A stretch of DNA of 64,000 nt from an uncultured Dehalococcoidia bacterium (GCA_951812395.1 CATOSD010000002.1:1044442-1108441); one strand, 5' to 3'. Positions 40,837-49,482 are shown, numbered from the stretch's first letter. Made by a program: numbers and translations. Notes: generated by a model from the letters alone, not told the origin.

Positions 40837-42177
40837 GTGACGCCGGGCGATAGAATTCGAGGGAGAATCAAGCGCAGAGAGGCGGTGGTGTGTGTGGTGG
40901 GTCTGGGGTACGTTGGGCTGCCGCTGGCGGTGACGTTCGCGGACGCCGGATTCAGGGTGTGCGGCGTGGATACGGACGCGGCGCGGGTCGAGGCCGTCAA
41001 CGCGGGCCGGTCGCACGTTCCGGACGTGCCGTCCGAGGCGGTGGCGCGGCTGGCTCTGGGCGCAGGCAGGCTGTCCGCGTCCACCGGCTTCGACGCGGTG
41101 GCCGAGGCGGACGCGGTGCTGATATGCGTGCCGACGCCGCTTGGCAAGACTAAGGACCCGGACGTGTCGTACATCGTGGCGGCGGCGAGCGAGATCGCGC
41201 CCCGGCTGAGAGAGGACGCGCTGGTGGTGCTGGAGAGCACGACGTATCCGGGGTCGACTGAGGAGCTGGTGCTTCCGCGTCTTCTCGAGGGATCGGCGGG
41301 GAAGCTGGAGGTCGGCAGAGACTTCTTCCTGGCGTTCTCGCCGGAGCGCGTCGACCCGGGGCGGGCGGACTGGACCATCGCCAACACCCCCAAGGTCATC
41401 GGCGGGGTCACGGCGGCGTGCACCGAAGTGGCGTCGTGCCTCTACGGTGCGGCCATTGCCGAGGTGGCGCCGGTGTCGTCGTCGCGGGCCGCGGAGATGG
41501 TCAAGTTGCTGGAGAACACGTTCCGGGCGGCCAACATCGCCCTCGCCAACGAGATGGCCATAATGTGCGCGCATCTGGGTCTGGACGTGTGGGAGGTCAT
41601 CGACGCGGCGTCCACCAAGCCGTTCGGGTTCATGCCGTTCTACCCGGGGCCCGGGCTGGGCGGTCACTGCATCCCGGTCGATCCTCACTACCTGGTATGG
41701 AAGATGCGGACGCTGGGGTACACGGCGCGGTTCATCCAGCTCGCGGACGAGATCAACTCGGCCATGCCGCAGCACGTGGTGCTGGAGGTCACGCGGGCGC
41801 TGGGGAGCGAGTCCAAGCCGCTGAACGGCGCGAGCGTGCTGGTGCTGGGCGTGGCGTACAAGCCGGACGTTGCGGACACGCGGGAGTCGCCGGCGCTGGA
41901 CCTGATTCATCTGCTGAGGCAACAGGGCGCGCGCGTGTCTTACCACGACCCGCTGGCGCCGTCGATTCGGGAGGCGGGGCTGGACATGGCGAGCGTGGGC
42001 ACGGAGGGCGAGCCCGCGTTGGGCGAGGCGTTGCCGGCGGCGGACTGCGTGGTTATCGTCACGGACCACAGCAGCTACGACTGGGCGTACATCGTGGAGC
42101 GCAGCCGGCTTGTCGTGGACACGCGAAACGCCATCGCGAGGGCCGGCGTGGAGGGCGCGAGGGTGTTCAAGCTGTGA
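40837..42177 (+). CDS. Nucleotide sugar dehydrogenase, WecC/WbpA-like
   Basis: 446 aa UDP-sugar dehydrogenase, distinct from the one at 32397. Rossmann motif VVGLGYVGLPLAVTFADAG, VPTPLGKTKDPDVSYI, FSPERVDPGR, KLLENTFRAANIALANE, catalytic Cys in PGPGLGGHCIPVDPHY, and C-terminal VLGVAYKPDVADTRESPA. The TPLGKTKDPDVS and GGHCIPVDPHY forms match UDP-N-acetylglucosamine or UDP-N-acetylmannosamine 6-dehydrogenases (WbpA, WecC, TviB), so it likely makes an N-acetylated uronate for the polysaccharide. Start is GTG 40837. Confidence 0.92.
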   Translation: MTPGDRIRGRIKRREAVVCVVGLGYVGLPLAVTFADAGFRVCGVDTDAARVEAVNAGRSHVPDVPSEAVARLALGAGRLSASTGFDAVAEADAVLICVPTPLGKTKDPDVSYIVAAASEIAPRLREDALVVLESTTYPGSTEELVLPRLLEGSAGKLEVGRDFFLAFSPERVDPGRADWTIANTPKVIGGVTAACTEVASCLYGAAIAEVAPVSSSRAAEMVKLLENTFRAANIALANEMAIMCAHLGLDVWEVIDAASTKPFGFMPFYPGPGLGGHCIPVDPHYLVWKMRTLGYTARFIQLADEINSAMPQHVVLEVTRALGSESKPLNGASVLVLGVAYKPDVADTRESPALDLIHLLRQQGARVSYHDPLAPSIREAGLDMASVGTEGEPALGEALPAADCVVIVTDHSSYDWAYIVERSRLVVDTRNAIARAGVEGARVFKL

Positions 42178-42188
42178 GCGTGGCGGGG

Positions 42189-42232
42189 CGTCACCCCAAT
42201 CCTAACCTTCCCCCTGCGAGGGAGAAGGGATG
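42189..42232. repeat. Dispersed palindromic repeat, type A, copy 4
   Basis: GTCACCCCAATCCTAACCTTCCCCCTGCGAGGGAGAAGGGATG in hairpin form, 12 bp after the nucleotide sugar dehydrogenase stop. Its right end runs directly into ATGTGCGGC, the first of two MCGI-like openings. Confidence 0.72.
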
Positions 42233-42257
42233 TGCGGCATTGGGCGTGTAGGCGCGG

Positions 42258-42287
42258 ATGTGCGGGATTGCCGGCATAGTGGCATGA
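42258..42287 (+). pseudogene. N-terminal relic of a glutamine-dependent asparagine synthetase
   Basis: The frame from ATG 42258 reads MCGIAGIVA then TGA. MCGIAGIV is the hallmark start of AsnB/class II glutamine amidotransferases, in which Cys2 becomes the nucleophile after Met removal. Nothing of the remaining 600 or so residues is present; the next GT gene begins at 42284 in another frame. A degenerate upstream echo, ATGTGCGGCATTGG at 42230 (MCGIGRVG), lies 28 bp before it. An asnB gene is common in polysaccharide loci, so deletion with retention of the start is a reasonable reading. Confidence 0.6.
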
Positions 42288-43444
42288 AAGACCGCGATTC
42301 GGCGCGCGGCCACGCGATGTTCGTCACCAGCGGACTGGAACGCGGCGGCGCGGAGCGGCAGCTCGTCATCGTCGCCAACGCGCTCGCCCAACGGGGCTGG
42401 AAGGTGACGGTGCTGTCGTTCCTTCCGTTCTCGGAGACGTCGCTGCGCGTTGAGTTGGACGAGCCAGGGGTAAGCCTGATCAGCCTGAACGCTCGTGGCG
42501 ACGTGAGCAAGCTGGCCGGAGTTGCCAGGGCCGTCGCCATGGTGCGGAGGGTGAGGCCGGACGTGCTGGTCGGGTTCATGTTTCACGGCATCATGACGGC
42601 ACGCGTCGCCGGCCGGTTCGCCGGAACGCCCGCGGTCGTGTCGGCGGTGCGGAACGAGGCCCACGGCCGCGCCAGGGAACGCGCGATGGCCGCGACCGGC
42701 TGGATGACGGACTCAGTGACGGTCATGTCCGACGGCCTGGCGTCGCGGATTGCCGAGCGTGGCGTGGCGTCTCCCTCGCGGCTCGCTGTCATCCCCAACG
42801 CGGTGGACTTCGAGCGGTCTGGGGCGGGCGGCCGCCGGGAGCGAACGCGGCAGAAACTGGGCGTAGGCGCAGGCGAGTTCCTGTGGCTGGCGGCGGGAAG
42901 GTTGGCTGAGGCTAAAGACTACCCGGGGCTGCTGCGGGCATTCTCTGTCGTAGCGGACCGTCGGCGGGTGCTGCTGCTCATCGCCGGCGATGGGCCGCTG
43001 CGAGGCAAGCTTGCGCGGTTGGTAGACGACCTGGGCTTGGCCGGGCCCGTACGCCTGCTTGGGCTGCGCGACGATCTACCGGAGCTGTACCTGGCGAGCG
43101 ATTCGCTAGTGCTGTCTTCGGCATGGGAGGGAATGCCGAACGTGGTGCTGGAGGCGATGGCGTCCGGGACGCCGGTGGTTGCGACGGCGGTGGGCGCGGT
43201 GCCGGAGATGGTCGAGGACGGGGAGACGGGGTTCGTTGTTGCGCCCGGCGACCACGCCGCGCTCGCCGGCGCGATGAAGCGGATGATGGACCTGGCGCCG
43301 GAGGAACGGCGCGCGATGGGCGAATCGGGACGCCGAGCCGTTCGTTCGCGACACTCGGTAGATAGCGTAGTCGACAGGTGGGAAGAGCTGTTCGGTCGTT
43401 TGCTGGAGGGGAAGCGACATGGAAGAGGAGCGCCGGGCCGGTGA
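42284..43444 (+). CDS. Glycosyltransferase family 4 protein
   Basis: 386 aa from ATG 42284. N-terminal FVTSGLERGGAERQLVIVANAL, middle VIPNAVDFERSG, and donor-half AAGRLAEAKDYPGLLRAF, LLIAGDGPLRGKLARL, LGLRDDLPELYLASDSLVLSS and EGMPNVVLEAMASGTPVVAT. The start is uncertain: no good RBS precedes 42284, the frame is also open from 42230, and ATG 42314 would still keep the fold. The start region is formed by the asparagine synthetase relic, so the original control signals may have been replaced. It overlaps the next gene by 4 bases (GTGA). Confidence 0.9.
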   Translation: MKDRDSARGHAMFVTSGLERGGAERQLVIVANALAQRGWKVTVLSFLPFSETSLRVELDEPGVSLISLNARGDVSKLAGVARAVAMVRRVRPDVLVGFMFHGIMTARVAGRFAGTPAVVSAVRNEAHGRARERAMAATGWMTDSVTVMSDGLASRIAERGVASPSRLAVIPNAVDFERSGAGGRRERTRQKLGVGAGEFLWLAAGRLAEAKDYPGLLRAFSVVADRRRVLLLIAGDGPLRGKLARLVDDLGLAGPVRLLGLRDDLPELYLASDSLVLSSAWEGMPNVVLEAMASGTPVVATAVGAVPEMVEDGETGFVVAPGDHAALAGAMKRMMDLAPEERRAMGESGRRAVRSRHSVDSVVDRWEELFGRLLEGKRHGRGAPGR

Positions 43445-44637
43445 AAGAGCTGCCGCGGTCGGTTGCAATCACGTCGAACTCCGCCGAGCGGCTGGTCCGG
43501 TTCCGGGCGCCGATAGTGTGGGCGCTCGCGGAGCGCGGGGTGCGCGTGTACGCTGTGGCTCCGCCCGGCGAGTTCGCGGATGAGATCGAGGCGCTGGGGG
43601 CTGACTTCGTGCCGTGGCGGCTGAGCCGCGGCGGCGTCAATCCCTTCACGGAGCTTGGGTCGCTGGTGTCGCTGTTGCGCACCTACCGAAGGCTGAGGCC
43701 GGACGTGGCGCAGCATTTCACCATCAAGCCGAACGTGTACGGGGCGCTGGCGGCCAGGCTTGCGGGCGTGCCCGTCGTGGTGGGCGGGGTGACCGGACTG
43801 GGATACGCATTCGCGGAGGGTGGGCGCCGGCGTTCGGTGATTCGGCCGCTTGCGACATCGCTGTACAGGCTGGCTTCGGTGCTGAGTGACGGAGTCACCT
43901 TCCAGACTGCGCACGACGCGGACGTGTTGTTCGGTGCGGCAAGTAAAGCCAGGCGGAGCGCGCTTGTGATTCCGGGTGGCTCCGGCGTCGACCTCTCGGT
44001 GTTCAGCCAGGAGGCCGTGAGCGCGAAGGCCCGGCGGGAGATGAGAGCCTCGCTTGGCATGTCGCCGGATGCGCCGGTGGTAACGATGGCATCGCGGATG
44101 CTGTACGACAAGGGCGTTGTGGAATACGTGGAGGCGGCGCGGGCGGTGAGGGCGAGACGGCCGGACGCGGTGTTCGTGCTGGCGGGAGCGAGGGACGTGG
44201 ACAATCGGGCGTCGGTGACGGAGGAGGACCTGGACGCGTGGCGAGAGGCCGGCGAAGTGGTGTTGCCCGGCCACGTTACTGACGTGCCGTGCCTGCTGGC
44301 AATCTCGGAGGTGGTCGCCCTGCCCTCATACCACGAGGGCGTGCCGCGGTCGCTCATAGAGGGAGCGGCGATGGGCAGGCCCATCGTGGCGACTGACATT
44401 CCGGGCGCCGCTGAGGTGGTCGAGGATGGCGTCAACGGCACGCTCGTTCCGCCGCGGAACGCCGCCGCGTTGGCGGCTGCTATCGAGGTGCTGCTTGGCG
44501 ACGCTGAACTGCGCGCGCGGTACGGTGAGGCCGGTCGGCGGAAGGCCGAGCGGGAGTTCGACGAGAGGGTGGTCGCTGAGCGCTACGTGGCGGAGTACGC
44601 CAGGCTTTGGGGCGCCGGGGCGAAAAGCCGAACGTAG
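43441..44637 (+). CDS. Glycosyltransferase family 4 protein
   Basis: 398 aa from GTG 43441, coupled to the preceding gene through a GTGA overlap. The N-terminal half (SNSAERLVRFRAPIVWALAERG, HFTIKPNVYGALAARLAG, GGVTGLGYAF) matches the WbpX/PglA-like GT4 group that adds N-acetylated sugars. The donor half has IPGGSGVDLSVF, MASRMLYDKGVVEYVEAA and EGVPRSLIEGAAMGRPIVATD. The stop codon TAG coincides with the left border of the inverted-repeat element copy 2, so the last codons may have been redefined by that insertion. It is the last gene of the polysaccharide run. Confidence 0.9.
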   Translation: MKELPRSVAITSNSAERLVRFRAPIVWALAERGVRVYAVAPPGEFADEIEALGADFVPWRLSRGGVNPFTELGSLVSLLRTYRRLRPDVAQHFTIKPNVYGALAARLAGVPVVVGGVTGLGYAFAEGGRRRSVIRPLATSLYRLASVLSDGVTFQTAHDADVLFGAASKARRSALVIPGGSGVDLSVFSQEAVSAKARREMRASLGMSPDAPVVTMASRMLYDKGVVEYVEAARAVRARRPDAVFVLAGARDVDNRASVTEEDLDAWREAGEVVLPGHVTDVPCLLAISEVVALPSYHEGVPRSLIEGAAMGRPIVATDIPGAAEVVEDGVNGTLVPPRNAAALAAAIEVLLGDAELRARYGEAGRRKAEREFDERVVAERYVAEYARLWGAGAKSRT

Positions 44638-45208
44638 AGCGCCTGTTTCAGGTTACCAGGCGTGCTCAAAACCATCTCCCTCGCCCACAACCGACCCTTT
44701 AGACCCCCGGGTACCCCGCAAAAACCGTCACTCTCCTGCGCCGCCCGTGCTCTAGCCTTGCCACCCAAACTTCCTACAGGCGCCCAACCACTGGCCCACG
44801 TCTGCGCAGTTTCTCCCCACCGTTCCCGCCCAATCCCGCAGTCTCGCCACCCCCTCTTGCAATATGCGTACATACGTGCTACCCTCGCCCAGGCGAGGGA
44901 CAGACCCCACGGCCCGGAATCCCTACCCCCAATAGGGACAATGCCCTAGGCATCCGTAGGGGCGTCCCTTGTGGGCGCCCTGTGCCAACGGATACACGGC
45001 CGGTCGGCCCGTCGACCCCCTGTCCTCATCTGCCATGCGGCGCGACACTTGTGCATACATATCCCGCGCCGGGCATTACAGATTCGCGAAGGACCGGCGA
45101 CGCTCCCAGCTACGACGCGCACAGAATGTCGCAGAAACTAACAGAATTCGCTTTCCGCCTTTGCGGGGATTACGGTGTTGGGGGCGCTTGGTATCCTGAA
45201 ACAGGCTC
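44637..45208. mobile_element. MITE-like non-coding element with terminal inverted repeats, copy 2
   Basis: 572 bp, same orientation and same ends as copy 1: left GAGcgCCTGTTTCAGGTTACC and right (inverted) GAGCCTGTTTCAGGATACC. The left end carries two extra bases. Shared internal blocks include the gtcactctcc start, ccaatcccgca, the gcgagggac segment, cgcacagaatgtcgcagaa and the ttacggtgttggg end. The only longer open frames are shadows without RBS. No convincing target duplication is seen. It separates the polysaccharide run from the PPC-domain gene. Confidence 0.75.
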
Positions 45209-45292
45209 GGCGGTTGGGCGGATGTCGAACCGGCTCTCGCGCGTGGTGTACAATGGGTCGTGCAACGACTGACCCTGAAGGGAGATACTCAC

Positions 45293-45685
45293 ATGCAGAG
45301 TTCGCGGACCGCCGCCCGCCTGGTGTACCGCCGAGTGGAAGCAGGGGTTTCGATCATCTCCGACCTGGAGTCGTTTGCGCTCGCGGAAGGGATCACGCAC
45401 GCCGCCATCACGTCCTGCATAGGCAGTCTCCGGCAACTGAACCTGAGAAACCTGTGCCGTCACGACGCCGAGGGATCGCCTGAGTTCGAGAGGACCACTA
45501 TCGACGAGAATCTCGAATTGGTAAGCGCAGAGGGATACGTGCAGCCGCTGCCTGAAGGCGGAGTACGCGTCCACGTACACCTGGCCGCCGCTCGTCCCTC
45601 CGGTGAGATGATCGGGGGCCACTGCGAGGACGCGACGACCTACACCGGCGCGTACATGTACCTGCAAGTCCTGGAACAGGGGTGA
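45293..45685 (+). CDS. PPC/DUF296 domain protein
   Basis: 130 aa single-domain protein. The PPC (plant and prokaryote conserved) fold is recognised by VYRRVEAGVSIISDLESFALAEGITHAAITSCIGS in two halves and the hallmark VRVHVHLAAARPSG followed by MIGGHCEDA with the metal-like His. In plants this domain joins AT-hook DNA-binding proteins; bacterial single-domain members form trimers of unknown function. ATG 45293 has AAGGGAGA upstream. A TACAAT -10 lies at 45249-45254, just beyond the inverted-repeat element. Confidence 0.87.
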   Translation: MQSSRTAARLVYRRVEAGVSIISDLESFALAEGITHAAITSCIGSLRQLNLRNLCRHDAEGSPEFERTTIDENLELVSAEGYVQPLPEGGVRVHVHLAAARPSGEMIGGHCEDATTYTGAYMYLQVLEQG

Positions 45686-45917
45686 TTCCGAGCCGGCAGA
45701 ACGACCACTCCGGGCTAAACGTCGCAGGAGGGCGACCGCGGTAACTCGCGCCGGTCAGCAGTATGAGCAGGCGGCGCTTCCCTGGCCTGCCGGGAGACCG
45801 TCTTGGCGGCGGCGAATTCATGCGTACGCTCACTCCCCTGGCGGGATTGCAGCCGCGGAGTGGCGCTTGTGCGATAATGTGGCCGACGAGACCTAACTCA
45901 GCCGCTCAGGACGACAG

Positions 45918-47072
45918 ATGACCGCCACACAGACCGACGTAAGCCAACTGCTTGAGGCCGCAGACGAGCTGGCCTCTCGCGTGGGCGCTGTCGCCGACCG
46001 CATCGAGGCGGAGCGGCGGATGCCCCCGGAAATTGCGGAAGAACTGGCCGATAGGGGTTTCTTCCGACTGCTCCTCCCGAAGTCCCTCGGTGGCTCTGAA
46101 CTGGAACACCCGGACTTTCTGAAGGTTGTCAGCCTGTTCGCCCAGGCTGACGCGAGCGCGGCGTGGTGCATCAACCAAAACAACGTCTTCTCCACGAACT
46201 CGGTGCGCGTGTCCAGGGACACCGCCAAGGAGATTTGGGGCGTACAGCGGAACGTGGTCACGAACGGGCCGCCCATTCCGGGTTCGCGGGCCGACGTGGT
46301 GCGTGGCGGCTACCGGCTGAGCGGCCGCTGGAACTTCAGCAGCGGGATACCGCACGCGACCTGGGTAGCGGCGCTGACGCCGGTCTACCAGCCGGGTGCG
46401 GCGGAACCTTCGGGTATGCGTACCTTTCTCCTTCCAAAGGATGAGGTGAAGATGGTGGACGTGTGGCAGGTTGGCGGACTGAGGGGCACGGGCAGTCTGA
46501 GCTTCGAAGCGGACGGCGTGTTCGTACCGGCCTCGCGCTCGTATCCCGACAACGCTGTGTCTAGCGAAAGGGGACCCATCTACATCATACCGACCACGCT
46601 GCTGTTCTGCTCCGGATTCGCGACGGTCGCCCTCGGCGCGGCCCGCGCGGGACTTGACGCGGCAATCTCGCTCACCAAGTCGAAAACACAGCATTTCCAG
46701 CGGGAGAGGCTGAGCGAACTCGCGACGACGCAGCGAATGGTTGGGCAGGCGGAAGCCAGGTGGAACGCCGCCCGCTCGTACCTTGGCGAGTCGGCGCTGT
46801 CGATGTGGGCCGGGGCCAAGGCCAATCTGTCGCTGACGATGGATGAGCGAATCGCCGTCCGGCTGTCCAGCACGCACGCCATCCGCGAGGCCGCCAAGGT
46901 GGTGGACACCGCCTACGCATTGTGCGGCTCGAGCGCAATCTTCGCCACAGGACCCATCCTGCGCCGCTTCCAGGACGTGCATACGATCACGCAGCAGGTG
47001 CAGGGCCGGCTTAGCCACTACGACACGGCAGGCCAGTACTACCTGGGCACGGAGCCGGAAGGCATCTTCTAG
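45918..47072 (+). CDS. Acyl-CoA dehydrogenase-fold flavin monooxygenase (HsaA-like)
   Basis: 384 aa with the acyl-CoA dehydrogenase fold, in the group D flavoprotein hydroxylase subgroup. Helical N-terminal PPEIAEELADRGFFRLLLPKSLGG, ASAAWCINQNNVFS, the beta-domain RLSGRWNFSSGIPHATWV and WQVGGLRGTGSLSFEADGVFVP, and a C-terminal helical bundle ending HTITQQVQGRLSHYD. Relatives such as HsaA and HpaB-like DszC-type enzymes hydroxylate phenols, steroid intermediates or sulfur compounds with reduced flavin from a separate reductase. No acyl-CoA catalytic Glu motif is evident. No reductase is adjacent. Confidence 0.85.
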   Translation: MTATQTDVSQLLEAADELASRVGAVADRIEAERRMPPEIAEELADRGFFRLLLPKSLGGSELEHPDFLKVVSLFAQADASAAWCINQNNVFSTNSVRVSRDTAKEIWGVQRNVVTNGPPIPGSRADVVRGGYRLSGRWNFSSGIPHATWVAALTPVYQPGAAEPSGMRTFLLPKDEVKMVDVWQVGGLRGTGSLSFEADGVFVPASRSYPDNAVSSERGPIYIIPTTLLFCSGFATVALGAARAGLDAAISLTKSKTQHFQRERLSELATTQRMVGQAEARWNAARSYLGESALSMWAGAKANLSLTMDERIAVRLSSTHAIREAAKVVDTAYALCGSSAIFATGPILRRFQDVHTITQQVQGRLSHYDTAGQYYLGTEPEGIF

Positions 47073-47099
47073 TCGGGACGACCTGGTGCTGGCGGGGGC

Positions 47100-47148
47100 T
47101 TGATTGCCACGAGAATTATACGTATACTCTGTTACGATATACGTATAC
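47100..47148 (+). promoter_or_regulatory. Promoter and palindromic operator of the toxin-antitoxin pair
   Basis: -35 TTGATT (47100-47105), 17 bp spacer and -10 TATACT (47123-47128). Two copies of the palindrome TATACGTATA start at 47117 and 47138, exactly 21 bp or two helical turns apart, and the first covers the -10. This is what an antitoxin dimer pair would need for autorepression. Confidence 0.8.
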
Positions 47149-47171
47149 CACATGTGGAGCGTCAGGCAAGG

Positions 47172-47399
47172 ATGAAACAGAAGCTCACGATCACCGTCGA
47201 TGCCGATTTGGTGCCTCGAGCCAAGCGGTACGCCAAGTCAAAAGGCGTTTCGCTGTCGTCTCTGGTCGAGCAATCTCTCAGAGAGATGACGGGCGAATAC
47301 TCGACCACGTTCTCTTCACGCTGGCGGGGCAGGTTTCAGGCCGCGGGACGCGAGGGCGATCCTCGATACGACAGGTTGGCCGAGAAGTATCTCAGTTGA
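47172..47399 (+). CDS. VapB-like antitoxin (DUF6364 type)
   Basis: 75 aa. MKQKLTITVDADLVPRAKRYAKSKGVSLSSLVEQSLR forms a ribbon-helix-helix: a short beta strand, then two helices. The tail (DPRYDRLAEKYLS) would bind and block the toxin. ATG 47172 is the natural start; the frame extends back to 47100 only through the promoter. It overlaps the toxin gene by 4 bases (TTGA). It should bind the TATACGTATA operators upstream. Confidence 0.88.
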   Translation: MKQKLTITVDADLVPRAKRYAKSKGVSLSSLVEQSLREMTGEYSTTFSSRWRGRFQAAGREGDPRYDRLAEKYLS

Positions 47400-47803
47400 T
47401 ACTCCTGGATTCTGACGTACTGATAGACCTCGCACTGGACCGGCAGCCGCACTCCGAACACGCCTCGGAGCTGCTGGATCACATAGAACACGGCGATGAG
47501 GCCGGGTCCATCGCTTGGCATTCGGTCTCGAACCTCTACTACATCGTCTCGCCTGCGCTCGGAGGCGCGAGCGCGCGCGATTTCATCGTGGAGCTGACAC
47601 GCTTCGTAGGCGTGGCCAGCACCGATACCGCGGGGATTCGCTACGCTGCCGAGCTTCCGATGGCGGACTTCGAGGACGCGATGCAGGTGGCGGCCGCCCT
47701 AGCCTGCGGCGCGAGGCAGATCGTTACCAGGAACGTGCGGGACTACGAACGCTCGCCCATTCCCGCGGTCACACCGCGGCAGGCGCTGAGCGGGCTGTTC
47801 TGA
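47396..47803 (+). CDS. PIN-domain toxin, VapC-like
   Basis: 135 aa PIN ribonuclease. The acidic metal site is visible as LLDSDVLID (D5, D7, D11), the mid-chain acidic residues of MADFEDAMQ and the late TRNVRDYERSPIPAVTP, typical of the PIN_3-type toxins. The start is TTG 47396, overlapping the antitoxin stop, which keeps toxin output low relative to antitoxin. Targets of VapC toxins are tRNA or rRNA; the target here is unknown. Confidence 0.9.
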   Translation: MILLDSDVLIDLALDRQPHSEHASELLDHIEHGDEAGSIAWHSVSNLYYIVSPALGGASARDFIVELTRFVGVASTDTAGIRYAAELPMADFEDAMQVAAALACGARQIVTRNVRDYERSPIPAVTPRQALSGLF

Positions 47804-47884
47804 CCACTTGCGCGTACCGCGGATGCCGTGCGGCTAGCGTTCCCCAGTTAGAGTGTAGAAGAGATGCGATACTAGCTTGGAGTC

Positions 47885-49033
47885 TTGACTGTCGTCTTCT
47901 GCCTTGTGCCGCTCATGGCGCTGGCTTGCGGTGGCGACGAGGTAGACGAGCCTTTCAGAATAGGCGTGATGGAGTCGTTAACCGGTCCCGGCGCGACGTA
48001 TGGCGCCGTGGCCAACCAGTCGAAGCAGATGGCGGCGGACGAAATCAATGCCGCCGGCGGCATCAGCGGACGACGGCTCGAGCTTGTGGTCGAGGACTCC
48101 CAGTGCAGCGCCAAGGAAGCTATTTCCGCATACAAGAAGCTGACCGACGTGGACGGCGTGAAGATCATTCTCGGCACATCGTGCAGCGGAGCCATGCTCG
48201 GCGTCGCGCCACTGGCCGAGGCGGAAGGTTTTGTGCTGTTCTCCGGGCTGGCTAGCAACCCCGACATCGCGAACGCCGGCGACTACATCTTCCGCACGCA
48301 AATCAGCGACGTCGAGGTTGGCATCGTCACCGGCAACGTGCTGTGGGCAGACGGCATCCGCTCGCTGGCCACCATCACCGAGTCCACGGACTATGCCGAG
48401 GGTGTCCGGCGCAATTCGGTGTCCCAGTTTGAGAAGCTTGGCGGGAAAGTAGTGGCCACCGAGAAATTCGGGTCGGAAGCGACCGACTTCAGGTCGCAGC
48501 TTCAGAAGCTGTTCGCCGAGAATCCCGACGCGCTGCACCTGGCGCCGCAGTCCGAGTTCGCGGCGGGGACGATAATCAAGCAGGCGCGCGAGGTGGGATA
48601 CGAAGGTCCAATCTACGCAGAAACAGTATCGGTGGGAACGACCGCGCTGGAGATCGCGGGGGACGCCGCAACCGGCATGAAGGCTGTCACGGCGGACCCA
48701 GACCCCGACAACCGGAAAGCGCAAGAGGTGCTGGCAAACTTCCGGGAGCGCAACAACTACGTCACGCTGCCATGGCATCTTGGTTCGGCCTACGACGACG
48801 TGCACATAGCGGCCGAGTGCCTGAAGCAGACGGGCGACGACCAAGACGCCGACGGCTTCCGTGACTGCATGTACGCCATTACCTGGAGTGGAGCGATCGG
48901 CGACAATTGCAGCTTCGACGAGCAGGGCGAGGTAGTCGGGCTGTCCAGGGTGGTGGTGGAGGTGCTGCCAACCGCAGACCGGACCCAGGAGAAGAAGTAC
49001 AGAGTGCTACCGCCGGTCACGAACGCACCATAG
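47885..49033 (+). CDS. ABC branched-chain amino acid-type substrate-binding lipoprotein
   Basis: 382 aa type I periplasmic-binding protein (Peripla_BP_6, LivJ/amide-urea type). A short signal peptide ends in the lipobox LMALAC. The mature part has IGVMESLTGPGATYG, ADEINAAGGISGRRLELVV, ILGTSCSGAMLGVAPLAE and NVLWADGIRSLATI. Ligand could be an amino acid, amide or aromatic acid. No permease or ATPase is near, the second such orphan in the window. Start TTG 47885 has a TTGGAG site close upstream. Confidence 0.9.
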   Translation: MTVVFCLVPLMALACGGDEVDEPFRIGVMESLTGPGATYGAVANQSKQMAADEINAAGGISGRRLELVVEDSQCSAKEAISAYKKLTDVDGVKIILGTSCSGAMLGVAPLAEAEGFVLFSGLASNPDIANAGDYIFRTQISDVEVGIVTGNVLWADGIRSLATITESTDYAEGVRRNSVSQFEKLGGKVVATEKFGSEATDFRSQLQKLFAENPDALHLAPQSEFAAGTIIKQAREVGYEGPIYAETVSVGTTALEIAGDAATGMKAVTADPDPDNRKAQEVLANFRERNNYVTLPWHLGSAYDDVHIAAECLKQTGDDQDADGFRDCMYAITWSGAIGDNCSFDEQGEVVGLSRVVVEVLPTADRTQEKKYRVLPPVTNAP

Positions 49034-49052
49034 GCGCGGGCGTCCGCTCCGA

Positions 49053-49400
49053 CTACCGCGTGTGCTGGGTGAGCATGAAGCCGTTGCCTTCGGTGTCCGC
49101 GAGAAAGGCCAGGACAATGCCCTCCCCGTCCCGGACTTGTGGCGACCGCACAACCCTGCCGCCGCCGGCGCTCACCTCGTCGCACGCCGCCGCGACGTCG
49201 GCGACGGTGAACGATAGCCCGGTGGTGCGGTACTCGCCATCGCCGCCACCGTGGAGAGCCACGACCGCGTCTTCCCCGCCCAGCTCAGCCCAGCCGCCGT
49301 AGTTCACGCGCAGTTCCAGCCCTATCACGTCGCGGTAGAATGCTATGGCTCGTTCCATGTGCTGGGCCATGAGCATGAAGATCAACTTCTGTACTTGCAT
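49053..49400 (-). CDS. VOC (glyoxalase-like) family protein
   Basis: 115 aa VOC module: MQVQKLIFMLMAQHMERAIAFYRDVIGLEL as the first beta-alpha unit in two parts, TGLSFTVADVAAACDEVSAGG as the second, and VLAFLADTEGNGFMLTQ as the ending strand with the usual DxxGN and metal-ligand region. Function unknown; members are lyases, dioxygenases or antibiotic-binding proteins. It stands alone, convergent with the preceding lipoprotein gene. Confidence 0.85.
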   Translation of the reverse strand: MQVQKLIFMLMAQHMERAIAFYRDVIGLELRVNYGGWAELGGEDAVVALHGGGDGEYRTTGLSFTVADVAAACDEVSAGGGRVVRSPQVRDGEGIVLAFLADTEGNGFMLTQHTR

Positions 49401-49482
49401 GTTTCACCTCTCGCGGCGACGTAAGACGGGGGGCTTCGAGTCCCGGTGCTGCTGGTTGTGGCGAGTTAGGCGGCGGCCCCCA

